Assembly: GCA_026874595.1 (NCBI GenBank)
Contig: CM049308.1
Span: 18,166,001-18,230,000, forward strand
Origin: Sipunculus nudus
Lineage: Eukaryota > Annelida > Sipuncula > Golfingiida > Sipunculidae
Direction: 5' to 3'
DNA length: 64,000 nucleotides
The translations under genes were made by a program, and so were the position numbers. The notes beneath the pieces were generated by a model. That model saw only the letters and a program-made list of their open reading frames with translations, was not told the DNA's origin and did not search any database. Positions 1 through 12,104 of this stretch are shown piece by piece (within the stretch, counting starts at the first letter, position 1; each line of letters begins with the position of its first letter).

Positions 1-1590
1 ACCACTGGTGGTCTTGTTACACAAGTTTTGCTGTAGTTTATAAGTGCTATTGTGGAAAGTTGATTCAGAAAGGTATTTTCTTGCACACATAACTAGTAAA
101 TCAGAGATTAAAATTATTTCATGTGAAATGAAAATGTTTATATGATACATTATAATGCATCTTAATGCGACAGTTATATTTATAAAAGGCAAGTGGAAAG
201 CTTCACTATGATAAATTTATACAGTCAACTACTTTTTTCAGTTATCTGTAATTGATTAATTTGTTATAAAGGTAATAAGAAATTCAATAAATACAATGAT
301 TACAACATATTTATATATTTTTTAATTCTGAATGATAATGAACAGAATCTTTCAATAATAAAGACTGGATTTTACACATTCAAGAAGGAATGTGCTTCTT
401 TTCATGCATTTTCACGCCTCACCTGTGCAAACCAAATTACATTACACAGTCTCATTTCAGTAAAAAAATCCCTGTAAACAGACCAAATGAGGAAGAGAGA
501 AAGAAAGTATGGTTATATACACCTTAAATATCTCAGTAAGATAAACAGCAAATTTCTTTGTATGGTATGCTATACAGAATACAACTTTTTGGGTGGTTGG
601 GAATCTGGTTCACACACTTTTTTCCATGGACATTCAATCTATTGTCCATGGGTGTTAGCTCAGATGAAGGATAAAACATAAAAATACACTAATGTATGCT
701 GGCCATATGGTTAATTCCTCACTAGGTGATGGCAAAAAGCCAAAAGCAGTTAATTCATAACCTATACTCCACAGCAAGCAGCACAGGAAAGATAGCACAT
801 GGGACTGGCAGCCAGATGTTGAACTGTTTATCCATCCCCTTCTCAATGTATGTTCCAGGTGTTGTTCTGTTCCTTGAAAAAACTTATTTAGAGGAAGATA
901 ATTGATTTTACATCAGGTGTGTAGTTGGTTAAGCATATCAGGATTCAACAGGTGAACGGCATGTTTAAGTAATGCACCCTATCGAGGAATAACCCCCTGA
1001 AAATTAACACCCCCAACCTACCCTAACAGTACAGGTATTCTTCAGTTAAATAACCAATGAACTAATGAATAATATCTCAGGCAACTCCCTCATCATTCAA
1101 CACAGGTGACCCCTACCTAAATATTTGTGGCTATACCCTGTAAACACCTATCTTTGTGAAATCTCACAGATTCAATAACACAATTACTTATGGGACAAGC
1201 CAAAGTGTTTGTGTTAGCAGGAAGTTTTTTATGATGATTTACATAAGTGTGAAACCAAAACTAGTGGTCACCTCAGTGGGGTGGTTGTAATTGCAGGACT
1301 GTCATCAGGTGAGGTTTCATTGTAATATATCTGATCTAAACATAAAAGCATAACTTCTATATGGCATTAACTCACATGATGTTCTATACATGTATTGGGA
1401 AGTGATCATCCTTTAGGCAAAAGTATTTGTAATATAAGGTATGGAGGACACTCCTGCCTTGTTATATTCAATGACTACAGCAAGAGCTGACTAACATCTA
1501 CAGCTAGAGATTTCTTATAAAAGGGGCCTTCTTCAATATCTGATGTCTCTTAACTAAAGATAATACCTTGAACCTTTGATGAAAATACCT
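1..1590. other. AT-rich intergenic DNA, nothing recognised
   Basis: No open frame here resembles a known protein, and I see no RNA gene, terminal inverted repeats or clear tandem array. The short open frames are what AT-rich non-coding DNA gives by chance. Confidence 0.5.
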
Positions 1591-1910
1591 AGAAAATGCC
1601 AATCCTACAGTACACGTGTTGTTCATTTTGTTTATATCTCCTTGTTTATACCATGTGGGGGTCCCGCCAAGATAATACAAACACATTCAATTAGGACCCC
1701 TGGTGGCAAGTCAGATGAACCAGAGTTTTGCACAGAGTTTAATTCAACTCATGACCTTTCCTATGACCCACCTATGAAGTCAATCACCTTCAGATACATA
1801 TTTTTTTTCTATTTTTCAAAATGGCCACATGTACTGTGTTTACTAACAGTATTCAGATAAACAAGATTCTACATTCATTTATAAAGGCGTCATAAGAATT
1901 AACCTTTGTC
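1590..1910 (+). repeat. Interspersed repeat family A, copy 1
   Basis: This stretch matches 31990-32380 on the same strand and 24590-24840 on the opposite strand. Shared blocks in order are TTTTGTTTATATC, a run of G followed by CGCCAA, a GGCAAGTCAGATG-like block, a CAGTGTTTAC-like block, GATAAACAAG and CATAAGAATTA. No coding capacity is visible. It could be a SINE or a non-autonomous DNA element; I cannot see its ends. Confidence 0.6.
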
Positions 1911-2100
1911 AGCAGGTATTATCTATGGTTCAATCATATGTACCTACAGCAAGCTAGAAATCACATCAACTGACCTCACCACCAGAGCCATTTTCTCCAC
2001 CCTTGTAACCTAATTATGCTAATGAGCCCCCAATACCCTCTCACACAGAAGGTCTTCCATGCCCATGGTTGTGAAAGCTCTGTAGATAATTAAGATAATA

Positions 2101-2256
2101 GTGACGTCACAAAGGTCAATGATGTATGATGATGCATTGACTGACGTCATCAGCTGGAATTGCCATATCTCTCTTTGAGAGTGATGAATATATAGCAGCC
2201 ACTGTGAAATGTCTGGCCATTTTTTTATTATTTGTCTCAAACAAATTACGTGCCAG
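2101..2256 (+). promoter_or_regulatory. Promoter-like segment: two CRE palindromes, TATA, splice donor
   Basis: Two perfect TGACGTCA palindromes (CREB/ATF-type sites) lie about 40 bp apart at 2102-2109 and 2142-2149. A TATATAG box follows at 2189-2195, and a consensus splice donor CAG|GTAAGA lies at 2257. An ATG at 2209 opens a short frame (MSGHFFIICLKQITCQ) that reads to the donor. A TATA-driven start site would however fall near or past this ATG. I found no downstream exon, so this is a candidate first exon only. Confidence 0.3.
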
Positions 2257-2559
2257 GTAAGACGTTATTATTCACTATAGGTAGCCGGCGGAATGACTCC
2301 TGCAACCTTTGGCCTAAAACTTTTTATACTGTCTCCTTTGCATAAAAATATCATGGTAAAACATGCCAACACAGGTACTGGGGCAGACAACATGTGTTCT
2401 GTTTGGGAGAGTCACCCAAATTATGTAAATTTTGTGCTTGTGGGATGATTGACTGTTTACTTTGCCAACGGTTACTTGATTGGTTGCTCCCAACTGCTCT
2501 GCTCATGATTATTCATTGAATTAATATGTGATTAAGGTCACACAGAATTCATGGATAGG

Positions 2560-2770
2560 TCAATTCTACAGGTTAGGCAGGTGAATAGCTAGCTTTAAGA
2601 TTAACTGGCTGAAGGAAATAGACTGGTCAACAGGTAATAAAGATGAGGTGGTGTGATGCTCTGTTTCTGTTGTAATACTGGTCAACAGGTGTAATGTTTG
2701 TATATGTACCTGGCAGGAACAAGGGCAGCATATATATTCACACTGGTCAACAGATGTAACAGACATTCAG
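2560..2770. repeat. Short degenerate tandem repeat (ACTGGTCAACAGG)
   Basis: The core ACTGGTCAACAGG/ACTGGTCAACAGA occurs three times (near 2622, 2678 and 2742) at about 56-64 bp spacing. The DNA between the cores is diverged. It looks like an old minisatellite with no coding meaning. Confidence 0.5.
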
Positions 2771-3329
2771 GCATATGAATGCAGCATGGATTTTATTTTA
2801 ACAGTATATAAATATTTTGCTTTTTTTAGTTGTCTTGGGGTATAATATGAAAGCACACAAATTTATTTTTATTTTTGTCCAATCAATTTTCTATCAACCG
2901 TTAATTGCTTGTGGTCAGTGGTATGCTGAACGGGGAACTCTGTCATGCAGGAAAAGGGAATTATGAGTGGCGATTTGTTCCAAATACTGCATGCTGTATA
3001 GTGACCACAAGGCCTAGTTACCATGTCTATTCCAAACAGCGTGTGCTGACAACACTGGTGACATGTTGCAAATTAATTTCAGTTTTATTTTTCTGATATT
3101 TAGAAAGAGGAAAGTAAAGCAATGTCAAGTTGCACAACTTTTATTTACATGTTACTGCATATGATTTTTTTTTTTAAAAGGATAGGTCCATGGCATGTTG
3201 GCACTGTCTATTGAATGAAGATGAATGTATCCATATGATCAGAATGATATGTTAATATTAAGCCCTCTGGATTTCAAGTTTTATATGAACAGGGTCAGAA
3301 ATAATCCAGGAATCATAACCTGTTTTTTA

Positions 3330-3470
3330 GACATTAGGGCGAATCTCTGAGGTTCTATTATGAGATTTAACCATTATGCCATTAAGGCGTGGTGGGGATA
3401 TATAGAACTAGGGATTTTGGCTCTGAATTCCACCACTTTAACCACTAGGCTATGTCCTACCCTATGCAAG
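3330..3470 (-). repeat. tRNA-derived SINE head
   Basis: On the minus strand the sequence has a perfect RNA polymerase III A box, TAGCCTAGTGG (3442-3452), followed by a tRNA-like arm and a weak B box around GTTC (near 3405). The adjoining segment near 3335-3360 (AATCTCTGAGG) recurs near 34985-35000, which supports an interspersed element. It does not fold into a full tRNA that I can complete, so it is not called a tRNA gene. Confidence 0.5.
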
Positions 3471-4374
3471 GGTTTTAAAAAAGCTTCAATTAAGATATCA
3501 GCAGCTATGTTAGGAGTTAAAAACTCACGAGTATTCAGTATTAAATTAACCAGAAAATATTTTGGCCCTGAACTTTAAAATAAAGGATTTTTTTTTTATT
3601 TTCTTAAAACAGCAGTTTGGTTATGCAAGCTTGCATTAAGACAGAAATTGAAAGATCACAAGTTTTGTAGCAGCTAGGGATTTGATTATAACAGGATTTT
3701 ATATCATGATAATGAATTTAAATTTATTGCAGTATATTATGATATTGTGATATCAGCATCTGGTGTTGGATCTCCCACACTTGTAATCTTTCCACATATG
3801 TCAGTACCATCTCCAGGAGAGGTTTATTCTGTTTTTTTTTGTAGGGGGTGGGTGGGGGGTTTGGGGGTTTCTGTCGGTACTCCTGCGGATTGTCCCCCCT
3901 CACAATTTATCAGCAAACAAGCCCAAGGACCAGACCAGCTGAAAAGTATAAGACACAGTGGCATCTCGATATACAGCATTTTTATCCCTATTTGAAATAT
4001 ACATTTATCCTGCTGCAGAACAAACTGATATAAGAATTGTACTGAGTTTTCATATTTATATTTCTTTCCATTTGAAGCAATTGAATGAGCATTAAATGAT
4101 TCTCCAATGCTGTTTGAGTTTTATCTGTTTGTAGATGTTCCTCAGTAATTAATGACTGGGGTAAAATGTTGTATTAAATGATTTGTTATATGTGTATGTG
4201 ATATACGTGCTATTATTTTTAACATTTCCACACTTTTTATCAGGAAATTGTTAACTCCATAAAGTAACGATGACATCTAAGAATGAACAAGAGCATCCTA
4301 AAGCATAGCATCACTTCACACAGGAGCATAATTATACTGGATGTATTACCCAGTAGGAACATGAAGAGGACAGC

Positions 4375-4720
4375 TCTGTGACCTTGACCTCTGAACCTGT
4401 GACCTCAAAGTCAATAGGGTCCTTCATCCAGCAGATGAGCCATATGTAAAAGATGAAAGGATTTGGTCAAACGGTTTTGCTTAAACTAGGTCAATAAGCT
4501 TTTTCAAGAAGTGGGTATTGTGGCCTTGACCTTTGACCTCAAAATCAATAGGGTTCTAAATCTGTGGGCAGGTGACCCATATGTGTGAAATTAAAGTTCT
4601 GGATAGATGGTTTGCCTTAAACTGGGTCTACAAACTTTTCAATAAATGGGTCCAGTGGCCTTGACCTCTGACCCCATGACCTCAAAATCGATAGGTCCTT
4701 CATCGATCTGTGGGTGAAAA
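4375..4720 (+). repeat. TGACCT-rich tandem repeat (three ~125-bp units)
   Basis: Three units each begin with a variant of TGGCCTTGACCTYTGACCTC followed by AAAATCAATAGG, then a ~90-bp spacer with CCATATGT and GGTTTGCCTTAAACTGGGTC-like blocks. Further units of the same family lie at 9900-10072, 10565-10720 and 14530-14700. Each unit carries several TGACCT half-sites, the reverse complement of AGGTCA. Confidence 0.75.
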
Positions 4721-5813
4721 TGGATATGCAGTATGTCTGACCTCAAAGAATCTAACCATATGAGGGAGATCTAGGTGAGAATTTTGAATGTGCTTCAGTG
4801 AGCGTCTGGGCAGTAAAGGGTTAAATGTCATGACATGTCTGTATATATAAAATACTGGTAAATCAGTCTCTTGTCTGAAGCTGTGTCTAATTACAACAAG
4901 AAGACCCTCAAAGAGAACATACATCTGCTAATGGTAAAAAATTTTTTAGGGTTTCCCTTCAAACTGTAGTGAATACTTAAGTATTGAGTTATTTATTCCT
5001 GATAGTAACAAAATATTCAACCAGATATCAGCACCAGTGATATATTTTCTTATCATTTTCTAGACCACTAACAGACACACAAATATGCACCTAACTGAAG
5101 TTCTACCCTTCCTTCTCTTCCTAATCTTGTTTTACATCCACCAATCAAAACATGTGACACTCAGACAAAACAGAGAGAAAACTGACAGACAAACTAAAAG
5201 AATATGAGACATGGTGAAAATATAACCTCCCGCAAAAACTGTTGTGGGAAAATTAAGTGGAAAAAAAATGATAATGTACCCTGACAAACAAAATATAAAA
5301 CAGCAAGAATGACAGAGAAAAAAACAGGTAGCTACATAAGCTTGAAACAATTTTGTTACTGGAGATTACTGGAGAATTCCTGGAATCATGAATTAATCAC
5401 CGATGGCCCTGTGCCATTAGATCAATAACTAAACCCTGACTCACCAGGTGTTTTTACTGTACATACGGCCACCTCGCAGCAACAAAAACGATAGCTATCC
5501 ATGATGTTCCTGTCTAAATGTGTTCTTGACTGACATTAATAACCGGCATGACCGGCTGGCATGTCATGCATATTAATATGAACAGAAAAATGGAAAAGTT
5601 TGGCACCAGTAATGCTATTGTAGCCCTACTCATAGGTGCAAAAGTGTATGTTGGCCACATATTCTTGGTGGTGCTATATTAAGGCAACATTGTGGTAAGG
5701 TATACAGAGTAGTTTATTATATATTTATATATATGTATATATGTATATATATATTTTTATTTAAAATTCGACATAAAGTAAAATAATATGTAAAGTAACA
5801 GAACATAATATAT

Positions 5814-6146
5814 TTAAGGCCAAAATAAAAAAGGTATGGTTCTCAGACACTTTTTTTCAGAAATCAGTGTGGGGGGCGTTTTTTTAATTTTTTATATTTT
5901 GGTATGTTTTGATAAAAATGTCAAATGATAAGGGAAAAGCATAATAATAACAGATTTTGCTAAACAAGTAAAAGCACTATATATCAAAGGAAATTGTATG
6001 ATTTTATCTTCTTGAAAGAAATGTCCAAGCGGCTGCAGCTCAAAATTGGTACGTTTCTATTGAAAATCAAAATAAAAAGGTTTGATAAGGGGGTTTAAAA
6101 TTGGTGCGTTGCCTGAGAACCATACCTTTTATTTTTTTTGGCCTAA
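5814..6146 (+). mobile_element. MITE with long terminal inverted repeats, copy 1
   Basis: The left end starts TTAAGGCCAAAATAAAAAAG and continues GTATGGTTCTC. The right end is its inverse, GAGAACCATACC followed by a T-rich run and GGCCTAA. A second copy in the same orientation lies at 18775-19080 and shares the interior (AAATCAGTGTG, AAAGCA, TATATCAAAGGAAA, TTATCTTCTTGAAAG-like blocks). There is no internal ORF. The TTAA at the left border may be part of the target site or the inverted repeat. Confidence 0.85.
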
Positions 6147-6639
6147 CATGAAACATATATTTACATATATTTTATAAGTTAAAAGATTATTTAAAAAAAA
6201 AAGATGGTTGACTACTGTGCTTCAACACATAATACTGTTATGCTTAATTTATTATTATCACAATGATGCTTATTTAAAGCTCAGGAACAGCTGTCATGCT
6301 GGTATTTAATTACTGAAGAATCGTCAAATAGTAATGACCACTTTGTTAAAGAGAAAAAAAGCTTCATTCATTCTGACAATTTACGTATGTAAACACTTTC
6401 ATTCCATCAATTTATTATATATATAGATGGTAAGTACGGCTTTATTTATTCAGGCACAAGTAATTTGATCTTTTAAAACAGTTTTTAAGTAAGGTCCATG
6501 ACCTAGGTTCCATTGCATATTGAAGGCCTCTGAACTTGAATAATTAGCATTAATTAAACCTTCAAATGAAAAATAAACAATAATAAATCACCGATATATA
6601 TTCATAAAAAAATAAATATTGATTTCTTGTGATTCTGGC

Positions 6640-7140
6640 AGTCAACAACTCTTAATACAGTACCACCTTTCTATAACAGACACTCTCAGACAAGTGTTTA
6701 CCATGCAGGTATTCACAAGTTCCACAATACAAAAGACCTACAAATAGTTTATAACCATAATTAAGTGAATTCAATATATCAAATATTATGTGAAGATGTA
6801 CACAAAATCTTATCAACAAAATATTGTTTGTTAATGGCAGACAATTGGAAAAATCAAAATATCACTCTTTATGATGTCAATATTTACTTTTCAACTTTGC
6901 CTTCGACAATTGGACTTCTTATTCACGAAGGTTTTATTTTTGCGATACGTCCCCTTTTGAAAAAATCGCAAATTTGAAACCCTTTCGACAAAAAGGCAAC
7001 CACAGTACCCCTCTCACATAAGTCTGAACATTTATGGCTACTAAATCCAGCTATAACAACAACCAGTGGTCAGCAAGGTTACAGAACAAAGCCAGTATAT
7101 GACCACTGTGGACTAAGTGTATTCCTGTGCCTAATAAAGC
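6640..7140. other. Possible decayed TIR-element remnants
   Basis: The phrases ACAGTACCACCTTTCTATAACAGACACT and ACAGTACCCCTCTCACATAAG (near 6657 and 7001) resemble the CAGT..ACCTGTCTTATGCGACC type of terminal sequence seen complete at 42223-43152. The similarity is weak and no matching pair of ends is clear. Confidence 0.2.
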
Positions 7141-7389
7141 AGAATAGAGTTCATGAAATTGGCAAACAATTTTACTGGAAAAAGGGACTATTTTATCAGA
7201 TAAACTTATAGACCCTAGGACTGCTGATTGGCCATACCTGGAGAAACTTTTATTATTATTTTTTTATGGAGGTATTTAACTGCCTTCTGAATCTGATTAA
7301 GCTATGTTTTTCTGAAGAGTTCCATTTTGGTTGGGGCTTCTGAGCAGGATGGTAAGCACTTGCTTTGTGTAAATTTATATCCTGGTATC

Positions 7390-7620
7390 AGCTAGGCATG
7401 GTAACTTCCACACCTGTTTCTCCTTTGTGTGTAATCAGCACCATTGTTGGGTCATACCACTGGAAGGCGCCATGAATGAAACACAGCCATAGGGCACAGC
7501 CTTCCCATTCAGCTTGAAAAGCACTCACCCTGGATGAGAGGAGGCTGTGAAAAAGATATCTGAACTCATAAACCACTGGCTAGCCTGTGCTCTGTCCATA
7601 AACCACAGTGACTAATTTTT
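7390..7620 (-). repeat. SINE-like repeat related to the one at 41580-41810
   Basis: The block CCATTGTTGGGTCATAC (near 7441) matches CCATTGCTAGGTCATAC near 41598. Both sit upstream, on the plus strand, of a tRNA-like head read on the minus strand (here GAACTCATAAACC to GTGCTCTGTCC, near 7562-7595). The copy is diverged. The 62-codon open frame in it is a chance frame. Confidence 0.4.
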
Positions 7621-8899
7621 TTTCTTCTGGCATTTTATTTATATTATTTAGAGGCAGAATTTATTAAAGAGGCCTGGATCAGTTTAAGTGGCCTTTTATC
7701 AAATGTTTTTATTAAGGGACCCTGGATTAATAAAAAAAAAACAACATTGTCACAACATGAAAGGCATGAGCCAAATAGATCAAGGATTTTTTTAAAAAGT
7801 TGCTTAGATGATGTGATTGGATACACCAGTGTTGAAGTAATTACTGTTAATTTTTAATGCCCCTGCTTGATATTTGCATGCAAAAGGATAATATCTGTAA
7901 AATAATAAATTATGCACACTATAAAAATAGAATTAATATTGATAAACTGAGGTGAGCTGGTGCACCCATGGATTATGATACAATATAAGAACCTTTTAAA
8001 AATCTTCACATTTTTTTCTCATTTATTTTATTATCAGCACATGAACTAGCTAGTGTGTTGAATGCATATGAAAAGTCATAATAAAAATGACATAAAAATA
8101 AAATGTTTTATATTCTAAAGCTACTGATGTAAACAATCCTTTTTACGAAAAGCAAGGAGAGTATTATGAAGTCATTGGACAGGAAATTACCTGGAGTAAT
8201 AAGAGTAAAACCTAGACATACAACTTAAATTTCATATTAGCATAAATAATGTACACTTTTACCTAAAAATATTAATAAAAATATATTAATTAAAATCTGG
8301 CAATTTGTTGTTATATATTCCTGATGTAGAGTCACATGAAACAAAGGAAATTTCCATTGATACTGATGATCTTCTTTCAGTTTTTTGCTTATTTAGGCAG
8401 AGAATCGAAGATTTTCTCATTTGACATTTTATCATGCCTGTCCAAAAACTACCTTTGTTCCCTGCTGGCTCATTTATAGATACATTAGGCAAAATTAATT
8501 TTTCTGTTAACTGAACCTTTGAATTTTTAATGAAACCAACATTCTCAAATTAGCAAGTATGTCACAGGCACAGCAAAACCTGATTAAAGAAATAGAGAAG
8601 ATAAAAGGCAGTGAGAAAATATGGTGAAATCAAAGCGTTCTTTAATTAATGTTACACTCACAAACTTTTGTAATTACTGAAAGGGCACTTGCAAATATAA
8701 AGATAAGTATTACTTTTGAATTGTTCCACATTTTAATACTGCCACAGTCTCAGAGATATAAATGATCATATATACACAGAATGTCTGAGAACTACTCTTA
8801 AGCTAAAAACCAATGTGTGTGTATATGTATATGTGTGTGAAATACTGTCTGCATGTTTATGTACATGAGTACACTGTCAGCTGGTTGCAGTGCTATGAA

Positions 8900-9075
8900 G
8901 AGCCCTTGGATCCACCATTTCTGTATCCTTGCAGAATTTAGTTCAATGTAAAGTAATTACTACACTTGATTATGCAAATCTTTTGTTAAATGGCATTTCA
9001 AAATATTTATCTGACAGGCTCCAGCACAAGCAAAATGCAGCACCCCGACTTATCACAACAAGGGACCCATGGGTT
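8900..9075 (+). mobile_element. Non-LTR retrotransposon fragment (RT C-terminal part)
   Basis: Plus-strand translation gives LVQCKVITTLDYAN followed by LLLNGISKYLSDRLQ and HKQNAAPRLIT. This is the characteristic stretch after the reverse transcriptase palm in Jockey/CR1/L2-type LINEs (family pattern: ..S.LDYCN.LL.G.P....RLQ.VQN.AARL). Frame is lost after about 9075. It is a short dead fragment. Confidence 0.75.
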
Positions 9076-9119
9076 TCAACGCTAAGCTGAATTTGTCCCT
9101 AAGGATATTTTTATGAGCC

Positions 9120-9800
9120 TTTTCAAATTGTCTCTTCTGTGATCTTGACCCCTGACCTTGTGACCTAAAACTCTGAGAAGTAACAATCCTTGAACTTGCA
9201 CCACTCTGATTTTCATTACAATACATCCACCCATTCTTGACAGAACTAGAACACTGACAGGTCATGAAGGGCCCTCCAAAAGGCACAAAGACTTCCCATG
9301 TGGGCTGAGTGATCCTTGCCATAAATATAAACTTATAATGCTAACAGTACTGTCAAGTGGCAATTATGGGGGTATTAAGAGGCGTAGAAACAAGAAAAGG
9401 ATAATAGGTGGCGCCACCAGTTTCCAGTATATCACAAGGCTATCCAAGATCTTCGGTCACCTTGATTTTTGGACCAGTCCATGCAAGCTTACTTGAGATA
9501 TTTAAGAATTTGTGTTATTTTCAGCAAAAATGGACCTATTCAAGGTCAAGGTCACTCTCCTAGCATAGGTCATGACCCCATTTTAAATAGGCTTCGTCCC
9601 CTTACCTATATCTATACAAATGTAAAGTTTGAAAAAGATCATTGAAATATTTTTTGAGTTATCCCGCTCACAAGGTTTTTCTGCGGCGGTGGTGGTGGGA
9701 CCGTCGTGAAACCATAGTATCCCGACTTTGTCTGGGGATACAAAAAGCACCTGATTACATGAATTGACTGAAAACAGCACTGAAACAACTGAACAAAGAT
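9120..9800. repeat. Repeat-derived segment with AGGTCA/TGACCT strings and a GGTGGCGCCACC palindrome
   Basis: This contains GATCTTGACCCCTGACCTTGTGACC (9139-9163), the palindrome GGTGGCGCCACC (9409-9420), TTCAAGGTCAAGGTCAC (9539-9555) and a GGTGGTGGTGGGACCGTCGTG block. Similar palindromes recur in the 53-55.6 kb region. I cannot set the element ends. Confidence 0.45.
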
Positions 9801-9899
9801 GTTCAGGTTTGAATCAGTGCTAGTTGTGTATAAAGATATTAGGAGTGGAGCATCTTAGCAAACAGAGGCCTAATTACATCTGATGTATTAAACTGGTAA

Positions 9900-10072
9900 G
9901 CCTTGTCAGCAAATAAGGCAGCAGGATGGTCCTGTGACTATGTCCTTTGACCTCATGATCTCAAAATAAATAGGATTCTTGCTTTAATGGTGAGTCAAGT
10001 TTGAAACCAATTTGTCAATTCAAACTGGAGTTATCATCTGGAAACAAATTTGTGGACAGATTTCCCCTGTGA
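9900..10072 (+). repeat. TGACCT-family unit, left part (split by LINE insertion)
   Basis: The unit contains CTTTGACCTCATGATCTCAAAAT and AGGATTCTTGC and ends at CCCCTGTGACC. The expected continuation (TTGTAACCCCAAAATCAAT) resumes at about 10565, so the intervening DNA was inserted into this repeat. Confidence 0.6.
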
Positions 10073-10582
10073 CCGTAATAATAATAATTTATTTCTTATA
10101 TAGCAAATTTTCCATTACAATGTAATGTTCAAATGCGCTTCACATGGTTTAAAAATAAAATTAATAAATAAAATAAAAAAAATTAAATAAAAATAAAATC
10201 ACTAAAGGTACACACTAAAAAATTCTTAAATTTCAAAGCCAGTTAAAAACTCAGTATTCAGACCAGATCTGAATCATTATTTGTAGGCTTCTATGAATAA
10301 GTATGTCTTAAGACGTAATTTAAAAGTTTTGTAGCAAGCTAGGTCTTTGATTGCACTTGGCAGAGTGTTCCAGAGAATAGGCGCAGCAACTGCATAAGCT
10401 CTCTTCCCATACTCCTGCTGGCATCTTGGTACAGCCAGTAGGTTTTGATGAGCTGAATGAAGCTCCCTTAGTAGAGTATATGGATGCAAAAGCTCTGAGA
10501 CGTATGTGGGAGCCTGATCATGCAGTGCTTTCCATGTGATGGTTGGTATCTTGAAAGCAATGCCTTGTAACCCCAAAATCAA
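10073..10582 (-). mobile_element. CR1/L2-like LINE 3' end inserted in a TGACCT repeat
   Basis: The minus-strand frame (stop near 10277) encodes the C-terminal end of a LINE polyprotein. Recognisable pieces are ITWKALHDQAPTYVSELL, QNLLAVPRC, AYAVAAPILWNTLPS and FKLRLKTYLFIEAY, the conserved tail of Jockey/CR1/L2 elements (family pattern: KALNG.AP.YL..LL, A..LWN.LP..I, FK..LKT.LF). It is followed by a non-coding tail with GCGCATTTGAACATTACATTG and ends in (ATT)n on the minus strand. It is severely 5' truncated, which is normal for LINE insertions. Confidence 0.85.
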
Positions 10583-10789
10583 TTGGGTTCTTCCCCTATT
10601 GGCAGGTCACTATATGTGCAAGATGGAAGGTTTGGGATGTAAAGTTTGGGTTAAAATTAATCCACATTTTTTCAAATAAGTTGGTCCTGTGGCCTTGACC
10701 TTTGACCTCAGTCAGCTGAGCTTAAAACATTTTGGATCACATAACTCCTCTCCTTATTGAGGTTGACTGGTCAACCTGTAGGTTGTAAT

Positions 10790-11160
10790 ATAAGGTCTTA
10801 TTATATATATTTAAATCGTTAAATGCTCTTGTTCCAACATATGTTGGAAGACTAGTTGAATGAGCATTAGCTCTAAGATAAGCCATTTTCATACAGCTAA
10901 AAGTACTAAACTTGAAGTAAAAGACAACCATACTGCTTCTTAAGACAACCATACTGCTTCTTTTTGAAACCACACAAAGATTTATCATTTTAAAAGGATT
11001 ATTTTTATTGAATGTGTATCTTTTTAAGTATTTTATAATCTTAGTAGTGACATTTTGTGTATATTGTACAGCGCCTTACAGCCAGAACATGAATAGGGCA
11101 CTTCAGAAATTCTGTATCATTAAAAAATTAAGAAATTCATTATCATTATTATTATGAAAT
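10790..11160 (+). mobile_element. Degenerate LINE 3' end and tail
   Basis: Plus-strand translation contains LNALVPTYVGRLVE with several stops, resembling the KALNGLAPPYV motif of LINE C-termini. The DNA ends with ACAGCGCCTTACAGCC, then TTCTGTATCATT, then (ATT)n. This is the 3' tail layout of CR1/L2-type elements. Internal stops and a 24-bp local duplication (10920-10960) show that it is dead. Confidence 0.5.
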
Positions 11161-12100
11161 CATTCCTGAGGCAATTTTTAAGTGTGTACACTATACACTG
11201 ATGGACACAAGGTTTCCACATAGTTACAAATTCATCAGTGGGGAATGCCAGTTTCAGGCCTTTTTTCCATCCTTTAGAAACACATGAATTTTCCCAGTTG
11301 AATTTTCAAACTTCCAGGATATTTTCCATTTAGACATGCTTTAAATAATTGCTCTGGTGAAAAATACTGATAGTTGCAGGGATCATCATACAGCAAACAA
11401 AGACACTAATATATTTTATATGTATACATTTATATACACTAATGTGTACTGCAACCAAACGGAGATCAAGAGAGGTTATCTTACAGTAAAGTCACCATAG
11501 CCTATCCTCTGGTGATAATATACTGTTTGGACCTGAGACATGAGTATTATAACAGATTAACCATCTTCTCTTTTAGGCCATTAAATATTCCATGACCTCT
11601 CAGGACTTGACATTAAGTGTTAAACCTACTTGCCCAGTTGGGCAAGTAACATCTAATCTTTACTCGCCTACATAAAATTTTACTTGTTCTACAAAAATCA
11701 GTGGTCATTTAACCACAAATGCAAAGTGTGTTAAAAATGATAATGTTCATGATTTATTGCAAGTTTGTTTGTTCATTATATATTTCTCAATAGTATTTGT
11801 AATGATAAAAAGTCATTTAAAAAGGTAATTTAAAATAAAGAGCTATTATCAATAAAATTTCATTTCTCTAAGAAAGAAAATGACCAACTGAAAATCATTT
11901 AAGATTCAAGCCTTTGGGTAAAGGTTTATAATGGACCCATATGCCCTGTCGGGCAAGTATTAGCCGACTTTTGGTTGCCATTCCACTATTTGCTGGAAGT
12001 TTTACTTGCAAAGGCATGCCTTTTTTTTAATTCTCTGAATTTTCCCAGACCAGAAAAAGGATTTTTATATTGCCTGGGAACTAAAGATACCTCCAATGAA
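11160..12100. other. AT-rich DNA, nothing recognised
   Basis: No gene, RNA or clear repeat structure is visible. A phrase (CTTGCCCAGTTGGGCAAGTA, 11629-11648) forms a short perfect hairpin, and TGTCGGGCAAGTA near 11946 is related. Confidence 0.3.
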
Positions 12101-12104
12101 CCAA

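Noticed and set aside
9053-9322. 89-codon minus-strand frame as part of the LINE
   Set aside because: The LINE motifs at 8900-9075 are on the plus strand, and the minus frame shows no RT wording.
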